In this document: positions 6,661 through 10,612 of the stretch, piece after piece
Numbering within the stretch: the first letter of the stretch is position 1
How the letters are laid out: every line of letters begins with the position of its first letter
Assembly: GCA_031255055.1 (NCBI GenBank)
Contig: JAIRTG010000138.1
Location: 1 to 10,612 of the forward strand
DNA from: Prevotellaceae bacterium
GTDB taxonomy: Bacteria > Bacteroidota > Bacteroidia > Bacteroidales > Paludibacteraceae
Reading direction: 5' to 3'
DNA length: 10,612 nt
Notes under the pieces: generated by a model
Databases searched by the model: none
What the model was told of the DNA's origin: nothing
Seen by the model: the letters and a program-made list of their open reading frames with translations, nothing else
Program-made: the position numbers and the translations under genes

Positions 6661-7992
6661 CTATTGTACTTTTACGTTCAGCGCTGTTCCGTCTTCGTTC
6701 CAATCGCCCAAAACGACGGCTTGGATCGTGTTGATTTGTTCCTTGTTAAAATCCTGCACCACCCGAATGTAATTATCGGTAAAGCCGGTCATTTTTCCGC
6801 CTTTATGACGATTTTCCCATAACACATTTCTCGTTTTTCCTGTTTGACGTTCATAAAAGCGCGTTGTTTTTTCTGCGGACAGGGTGTGTAGAACATCGCT
6901 GCGTCGTTTCCGTTCTTTAGGTGGAACGACAAAATCGACGTCCAACATTTTTGTTCCCATCCGTTCGGAATAGGTGAAAACGTGCAGTTGGGATATATCC
7001 AGCGACTTGATAAAGTGAGTTGTTTCTTCAAACAGTTCGGCCTTTTCTCCCCTGACGCCCACAATCACATCGACGCCGATGAAAGCGTCGGGAATCGTAT
7101 TTTTTATTTTTTCGATTTTTCGGGAAAATAGTGCGGTATCGTAGCGGCGTTTCATCAGTTTCAGTACCTCGTTGCTACCCGACTGCAACGGAATGTGAAA
7201 ATGAGGCATAAAATGACGACTCGCCGCAACATATTCTATCAATTCGTCCGTCAGCAAATTCGGTTCGATCGATGATACCCGAAAGCGTATTTCGGCATCC
7301 GAATCATCCAGCGCTTTTACTAAATCGAAAAAGTTTTCGCCCGTACTTTTCCCGAAATCGCCTGTGTTGACGCCCGAAAGGACGATCTCTTTTGCGCCTT
7401 CGGCGATTGCCTGTTTTGCCGTTTGTAGTGTTTGGGCGACGGAGGCGTTCCGACTTCTTCCGCGTGCCATCGGAATGGTGCAATAGGTACAAAAATAATC
7501 GCATCCGTCCTGCACTTTCAGGAAAAAGCGTGTACGGTCGTCATACGAGCACGACGGCCTGAATGTTTCTGTCTCACGAATGTTTGAATGTTTTATCAGT
7601 ACGCTTTGCTGTTTTTCGTATTTTTTCAGCAACTCCGTCAGACCAAACTTTTCATTTGCTCCGAGTACAACGTCTACGCCTTCTATTTTTGCGATCTCGG
7701 CAGGTTTCAACTGCGCATAGCAGCCCGTTATGACCATCAGTGCATCGGGATGTTGTCGGTGAAGCCTGTTGATTGCCTGTCGGCATTTATGGTCTGCGAC
7801 GTCGGTCACCGAGCAGGTGTTGATGATACAAATGTCGGCTTCTTCGCCTGCACGCGCTTTTACATATCCCTCTGCGAGCAGTTGTTTACCGATAGCCGAT
7901 GTTTCGGCAAAATTCAACTTGCATCCCAAGGTGTGGAAAGTAATTTTTTTGCCGCTATGTTCAAAGTTAACAGTGTTAGCGATGTCTTTCAT
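6661..7992 (-). CDS. mtaB: tRNA (t6A37) methylthiotransferase MtaB
   Basis: MtaB converts N6-threonylcarbamoyladenosine at position 37 of ANN-decoding tRNAs to its 2-methylthio form (ms2t6A), which steadies codon pairing. The 443 residues fall into three domains. The N-terminal methylthiotransferase domain starts FHTLGCKLNFAETS and carries cluster cysteines C24, C60 and C91. The radical-SAM core has the CxxxCxxC motif at C164, C168 and C171. A C-terminal TRAM-like RNA-binding domain runs from about 380 to 443. The 'GCKLNFAET' opening separates it from MiaB and RimO, whose openings differ. Where many relatives have GFPGE, this protein reads GVRGE (312-316), which I take as lineage variation and not damage. 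It starts 48 nt after prmA on the same strand, and both enzymes modify the translation apparatus, so a prmA-mtaB operon is likely. Confidence 0.94.
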   Translation of the reverse strand: MKDIANTVNFEHSGKKITFHTLGCKLNFAETSAIGKQLLAEGYVKARAGEEADICIINTCSVTDVADHKCRQAINRLHRQHPDALMVITGCYAQLKPAEIAKIEGVDVVLGANEKFGLTELLKKYEKQQSVLIKHSNIRETETFRPSCSYDDRTRFFLKVQDGCDYFCTYCTIPMARGRSRNASVAQTLQTAKQAIAEGAKEIVLSGVNTGDFGKSTGENFFDLVKALDDSDAEIRFRVSSIEPNLLTDELIEYVAASRHFMPHFHIPLQSGSNEVLKLMKRRYDTALFSRKIEKIKNTIPDAFIGVDVIVGVRGEKAELFEETTHFIKSLDISQLHVFTYSERMGTKMLDVDFVVPPKERKRRSDVLHTLSAEKTTRFYERQTGKTRNVLWENRHKGGKMTGFTDNYIRVVQDFNKEQINTIQAVVLGDWNEDGTALNVKVQ

Positions 7993-8040
7993 TCATCGAT
8001 TGAGTGTGGTGTTGCAATGCTTTCATTCGTCGTCGAGCGC

Positions 8041-8892
8041 CTATTTTCGTAGTTTTTCTTTCACAAATCGCACGGCTGCCCAATTATTTTTTTCTCTGTA
8101 TCCTTTGAGTAACAGTTGGTGTTTACGGGCTTCTATCTCTATTTTCAGCATATCTTCTTTATAAAATCCGCTCATATACAGGTCGCCGTATTCGGGGAGG
8201 CAGGCGGCGTATTTGCGCATATCTTTCAGCAAGACGTTCCGATTGATATTCGCCAGAATGACATCAAAATGTCTGTTGCGGAGCAAATCGGCGTCGCCTG
8301 CTTTCACTTCGATATTATTCTGATTGTTCAGGGCGATGTTTTCGAGCGCATTGTCGACACACCAGGCATCAATATCAATGGCTGTCACCTGTTTGGCTCC
8401 GCGCATTTTTGCCAGGATGGCCAAGACGGAAGTACCGCATCCCATATCCAGCGTTTCTTTATTTTTCAAATCCGCAAGTAGCAGATATTCGATCATCAGA
8501 CCGGTCGTTTCGTGGTGCCCTGTTCCGAACGCCATTTTCGGATTGATAACAATATCGTATCGTGCTTTCGGCGTCTTTTTATGAAACGGACTGTGGATAA
8601 CACATTCGTTACCGATGACAATCGGGTCAAAATAGTTTTTTTCCCACTCTTCATTCCAGTCTTTCGATTCGATATAGGAAGTTTTATACACAATAGAGGC
8701 GGTAAACGGGAACAAGTCGATTATATCTTTTATTTTCCGTTCGTCAAAATATTTTTTCTGAATATATGCGTCTATTCCCGCACCGTTCGGGATGAAGCTC
8801 TCGAAATCTATTTCGCTTAACATGCCGGCCAAAGCATCCGATAAAAATTCTTCATCCGGCTCGATATAAAAATGCACTTCGATGTAATCCAT
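8041..8892 (-). CDS. prmA: Ribosomal protein L11 methyltransferase PrmA
   Basis: PrmA uses S-adenosylmethionine to methylate ribosomal protein L11 at several amino groups. The product is 283 residues, normal for the family. The N-terminal substrate-recognition domain (about 1-75) is followed by the linker motif DWNEEWEKNY (78-87). The Rossmann-type methyltransferase domain has NPKMAFGTGHHETT (117-130), the SAM-binding motif LDMGCGTSVLAILA (148-161), the acidic DID at 173-175, and the PrmA-typical LANIN (213-217). The start ATG at 8892 gives MDYIEVHF, a typical beginning. The gene is divergent from msrBA across a 210-nt gap and is probably co-transcribed with mtaB downstream. Confidence 0.95.
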   Translation of the reverse strand: MDYIEVHFYIEPDEEFLSDALAGMLSEIDFESFIPNGAGIDAYIQKKYFDERKIKDIIDLFPFTASIVYKTSYIESKDWNEEWEKNYFDPIVIGNECVIHSPFHKKTPKARYDIVINPKMAFGTGHHETTGLMIEYLLLADLKNKETLDMGCGTSVLAILAKMRGAKQVTAIDIDAWCVDNALENIALNNQNNIEVKAGDADLLRNRHFDVILANINRNVLLKDMRKYAACLPEYGDLYMSGFYKEDMLKIEIEARKHQLLLKGYREKNNWAAVRFVKEKLRK

Positions 8893-8928
8893 ATTTAATA
8901 TTATTGGCGTTCAATTTTTTTAAGTTCA

Positions 8929-8936
8929 CAAAATTA
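8929..8936 (-). promoter_or_regulatory. Candidate -7 promoter box of prmA-mtaB
   Basis: On the minus strand TAATTTTG matches TAnnTTTG and lies 37 nt before the prmA ATG, about the same distance as the boxes before recF and the BFN gene. The nearest TTTG upstream is only 10 nt away, so the -33 part is missing or different. Confidence 0.35.
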
Positions 8937-9000
8937 CACGATATTTCAAACATTTTCCCTGCTTTTTGTAATTAATAAGAATAATTTAAAAGTACCGGTG

Positions 9001-9101
9001 CGACAGGCAGGCGGTTTATTCGTACTTTTACCCACCTGTCGAAAAAAAGACAATAAAAGAACCGTATTTATAAACCGTATAATTGTATAAACTGCCTGTC
9101 G
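9001..9101 (+). promoter_or_regulatory. msrBA control region with three CGACAGG half-sites
   Basis: A 7-bp word occurs three times upstream of msrBA: CGACAGG at 9001-9007, and its complement CCTGTCG at 9035-9041 and 9095-9101. The first and third extend to a perfect 10-bp inverted pair (CGACAGGCAG and CTGCCTGTCG). The third ends one base before the ATG at 9103. A -7-like box TACTTTTA (9023-9030, one mismatch from TAnnTTTG) lies between the first two sites. The word ACCGTAT is also repeated at 9061 and 9074. The arrangement resembles an operator bracketing a promoter. An mRNA hairpin hiding the start codon is also possible. No regulator is identified. Confidence 0.4.
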
Positions 9102-9102
9102 A

Positions 9103-10020
9103 ATGAAAAATCAGTTGATTTTCACCTTTCTTTTCATATCAAACGCCATATTTTCACAATCATCTTCCATGAAATACAACAAACTAACGCCGGAGGAAGA
9201 AGCCGTTATCGTCCGCAAAGGTACCGAGCGTCCTTTTACGGGCAAGTATTCGGACAACAACGAAAAAGGGACATATATCTGTAAGAGGTGCGACAGTCCG
9301 CTGTTTCGTTCGTCCGATAAGTTTGAATCGAACTGCGGATGGCCCAGTTTCGACGATGAGATAGCAGGAGCTATCGTCCGTCTGCCCGATAGCGACGGAC
9401 GACGAACCGAAATAGTCTGTTCAACCTGTGGGGCGCATCTCGGACATGTGTTTCTCAACGAAGGATTTACAGTCAAAAATACGCGCCATTGCGTTAATTC
9501 CATATCCATGAAATTTATAAAAGAAAGAGACATGAAATTAGAGACCGCTTATTTTGCATCGGGATGCTTTTGGGGAACAGAATATCACTTTTTGAGAGCT
9601 AAAGGCGTTGTCGATACGTGTGTAGGATTTATGGGCGGAAAGACCGAACATCCCACGTATCAGGAAGTTTGCAGGGGGCATACGGGGCACGCAGAAACGA
9701 CCGAGGTCTTGTTCGACCCATCCGAAACGACGTATGAGGAATTGCTGAAACTATTTTTTGAAACGCATGACTTTACGCAAGTCGGCGGACAAGGTCCCGA
9801 CATCGGCGACCAATATCGTTCTGTTGTCTTCCACACTTCCGACGCACAGAAACAGATGGCCGAAAAATATGTAAAAATACTCATGAGTAAAGTCGGCCGT
9901 GTTTCGACCGACGTGCTGCCCGCATCGACTTTCTGGCCTGCCGAAGACTATCATCAGGAGTATTACCACAAAAAAGGCGGTAGCCCATACTGCCATATCT
10001 ATCGGAAAGTATTTGATTGA
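9103..10020 (+). CDS. msrBA: Exported bifunctional methionine sulfoxide reductase MsrB-MsrA
   Basis: This fusion repairs both stereoisomers of oxidised methionine. MsrB acts on the R form and MsrA on the S form. Of its 305 residues, 1-18 look like a signal peptide: Lys2, a hydrophobic stretch at 5-17, and a likely cut at FS|Q, a common Bacteroidetes pattern. It therefore probably works in the periplasm. MsrB (about 25-140) has zinc cysteines C60, C63, C106 and C109, the GWPSF motif, and catalytic C130 in RHCVNS. MsrA (about 146-305) has catalytic C155 in GCFWGTE, followed by GHTGHAETTEV. C297 near the end is a possible resolving cysteine. The B-then-A order is the reverse of fusions such as Neisseria PilB. 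Internal methionines at residue 23 and residue 144 could give a cytosolic form or free MsrA. It is the only plus-strand gene here and diverges from prmA. Confidence 0.94.
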   Translation: MKNQLIFTFLFISNAIFSQSSSMKYNKLTPEEEAVIVRKGTERPFTGKYSDNNEKGTYICKRCDSPLFRSSDKFESNCGWPSFDDEIAGAIVRLPDSDGRRTEIVCSTCGAHLGHVFLNEGFTVKNTRHCVNSISMKFIKERDMKLETAYFASGCFWGTEYHFLRAKGVVDTCVGFMGGKTEHPTYQEVCRGHTGHAETTEVLFDPSETTYEELLKLFFETHDFTQVGGQGPDIGDQYRSVVFHTSDAQKQMAEKYVKILMSKVGRVSTDVLPASTFWPAEDYHQEYYHKKGGSPYCHIYRKVFD

Positions 10021-10035
10021 CGCAAATTGTACTTA

Positions 10036-10049
10036 TCCGAGTGATCGGA
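10036..10049 (+). other. Small hairpin after msrBA
   Basis: TCCGA-GTGA-TCGGA is a 5-bp stem with a GNRA-type tetraloop, 15 nt past the msrBA stop. No U-run follows, so it is a weak candidate for 3'-end processing or stability and not a clear terminator. Confidence 0.3.
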
Positions 10050-10072
10050 AGACGAAGTTGAGAGACAGACAA

Positions 10073-10123
10073 GTTAGGAGGGGGGAAATCCATCCCTTGC
10101 TCCGATCCGCTGTACGGTCTTCC
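10073..10123 (+). repeat. Diverged partial copy of the GC-rich hairpin repeat
   Basis: The order of blocks matches the first half of copies 1 and 2: GTTAGG, a G-run, AAATCC..TCCC, TTGCT, CCGCTGTACGG and TCTTCC. The full copies have ATTAGG, a G-run, AAGTCTCCCCC, TCGCTTC, GCCGCCTACGGCG and TCTTCC. The C-run and the central hairpin are shortened but still recognisable. It sits directly before intact copy 2 in the same orientation, so the site may have received the element twice. The match was aligned by eye. Confidence 0.55.
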
Positions 10124-10124
10124 T

Positions 10125-10250
10125 TAAAGAAAGAGAAAGAGAAAGAGAATTAGGGGGGGGGGAAGTCTCCCCCTCGCTTCAGCCGCCTACGGCGTCTTCC
10201 GCTACCCCCTCTGCGGGGCTCTGCCCCGCAACGCCCCGTAAAGACAGTGT
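10125..10250 (+). repeat. GC-rich hairpin repeat, copy 2
   Basis: The order is the same as in copy 1: GA tract, TTA, ten G (10153-10162), three hairpins, CGCCCCGTAA, GACAGTG. The hairpin with the GCGGGGC stem (10213-10229) has loop TCT where copy 1 has GCT. It lies about 105 nt past msrBA, a plus-strand gene. Copy 1, in the same orientation, follows a minus-strand gene. Element orientation is therefore not tied to transcription, which argues against a simple terminator role. Confidence 0.9.
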
Positions 10251-10255
10251 TTATA

Positions 10256-10339
10256 GTGATTAGTGATTAGTGATTAGTGATTAGTGATTAGTGATTAGTG
10301 ATTAGTGATTAATCATTAATCATTAATCATTAATGATTA
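10256..10339 (+). repeat. Twelve in-register 7-bp tandem repeats
   Basis: Eight perfect GTGATTA units (10256-10311) are followed without a break in period by three ATCATTA units (10312-10332) and one ATGATTA (10333-10339). The last units create a perfect 18-bp palindrome, TTAATCATTAATGATTAA (10323-10340). The change of unit at constant period suggests copying by slippage from a mutated unit. Confidence 0.95.
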
Positions 10340-10355
10340 AACATGGCGAACTTGC

Positions 10356-10376
10356 TAATCACTAATCACTAATCAC
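10356..10376 (-). repeat. Three inverted heptamers (TAATCAC)
   Basis: These are three perfect reverse-complement units of GTGATTA. They could pair with the end of the forward array (10291-10311) as a 21-bp stem over a 44-nt loop that contains the 18-bp palindrome. Confidence 0.93.
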
Positions 10377-10477
10377 TTTCATATAACTACCCTGTAACTA
10401 TCTGCTATGAATAGTATTTGCATGGCTGCACCGAGAGTTATTCTTTTTTTTGCACTTGACAAAATATAGAGGGGGAC
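10377..10477. other. Unique centre of the composite repeat
   Basis: This stretch lies between the two inverted heptamer arrays and belongs to neither repeat. It contains a short open frame of 20 codons (10407-10469, plus strand, beginning MNSICMAAP) with no recognised motif. It also contains a T-run (10443-10451) and a G-run just before the second array. I see no gene that I can support. Confidence 0.4.
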
Positions 10478-10512
10478 TAATCACTAATCACTAATCACTA
10501 ATCACTAATCAC
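10478..10512 (-). repeat. Five inverted heptamers (TAATCAC)
   Basis: These five perfect units join directly to copy 3 through TATAAACG, just as the forward array joins copy 2 through GTTTATA. The shared junction shows that heptamer array and GC-rich repeat form one unit in both arms. Confidence 0.95.
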
Positions 10513-10612
10513 TATAAACGCTGTCTTACGGGGCGTTGCGGGGCAGCGCCCCGCAGAGGGGGTAGCGGAAGACGCCAACGGCGGCTGAAGCGAGGGGGAG
10601 ACTTCCCCCCCC
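10513..10612 (-). repeat. GC-rich hairpin repeat, copy 3 (inverted, cut by window end)
   Basis: This is the reverse complement of copy 2, ending in at least eight C at the window edge. The GCGGGGC/GCCCCGC stem (10538-10554) is intact with loop AGC. The CGCC/GGCG stem (10573-10583) is intact but its loop is AAC, where the complement of copies 1 and 2 would be GTA. The GA-rich end would lie beyond the window. Confidence 0.9.

Larger units (their letters stand above)
10155..10612. repeat. Composite inverted repeat: two facing hairpin repeats plus heptamer arrays
   Basis: The left arm (10155-10290) and right arm (10478-10612) are reverse complements with five substitutions and one extra base over about 136 nt. 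Each arm consists of one GC-rich hairpin repeat on the outside and five 7-bp units on the inside. About 190 nt between the arms hold further heptamers and a unique AT-rich centre (10377-10477). The right arm runs off the window in the C-run, so the true outer boundary is unseen. No transposase-like gene is visible inside or beside it. Confidence 0.85.

Noticed and set aside
10407..10469. 20-codon open frame in the centre of the composite repeat
   Set aside because: It has no recognised motif, no promoter match at proper spacing and no evidence of translation. Frames of this length are common by chance.
10256..10512. CRISPR array
   Set aside because: The repeat unit is only 7 bp, with no spacers between units, and no cas gene is in view.

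Overview
The window most likely comes from a chromosome of the order Bacteroidales (phylum Bacteroidetes/Bacteroidota). Three things suggest this. First, start codons lack Shine-Dalgarno sequences. Second, several genes have matches to the Bacteroidetes -7 promoter box (TAnnTTTG) 20-60 nt upstream. Third, the protein set is typical of the group: a B12-dependent ribonucleotide reductase of about 860 residues, a BFN nuclease-like protein with a UVR tail, a NupG-type permease, a secreted MsrB-MsrA fusion, and the start of an AAA-ATPase-like protein beginning with a 'FNTAGP..HYM' motif. No genus is claimed.

Layout, left to right. At 1-104 (minus) is the N-terminal end of an ATPase-like gene cut by the window edge. 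At 362-2282 (minus) a two-gene unit encodes a BFN-domain protein followed by a nucleoside permease; it starts at a -7-like box and ends in a strong hairpin terminator. At 2563-5154 (minus) is the class II ribonucleotide reductase nrdJ. At 5392-6489 (minus) is recF. At 6661-8892 (minus) prmA and mtaB form a pair that modifies the translation apparatus (ribosomal protein L11 methylation and tRNA A37 methylthiolation). At 9103-10020 (plus, divergent from prmA) is an exported methionine sulfoxide reductase MsrB-MsrA. The protein-coding part is mostly housekeeping: nucleotide supply and salvage, recombinational repair, translation modification and oxidative-damage repair.

The unusual part is non-coding. 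A GC-rich, hairpin-filled repeat of about 100-120 bp occurs just past the nrdJ stop (2435-2555), again past msrBA (10125-10250), and a third time inverted at the right edge (10513-10612, cut by the window end). A diverged half copy lies at 10073-10123. The two right-hand copies face each other and enclose arrays of a 7-bp unit (GTGATTA) that are themselves inverted. Together they form a near-perfect inverted repeat with arms of about 136 nt across 10155-10612. Within the repeat core every substitution I can see between copies falls in a hairpin loop, never in a stem. This composite element is the best candidate for something undescribed.

Intergenic gaps of 170-280 nt at 105-361, 2283-2562, 5155-5391, 6490-6660 and 8893-9102 hold the promoters, terminator and repeats listed below. 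The gap at 5155-5391 upstream of nrdJ is AT-rich and I could not assign anything in it with confidence. The only gene-free stretch over 300 nt is 10021-10612, which the repeat structures fill almost entirely.
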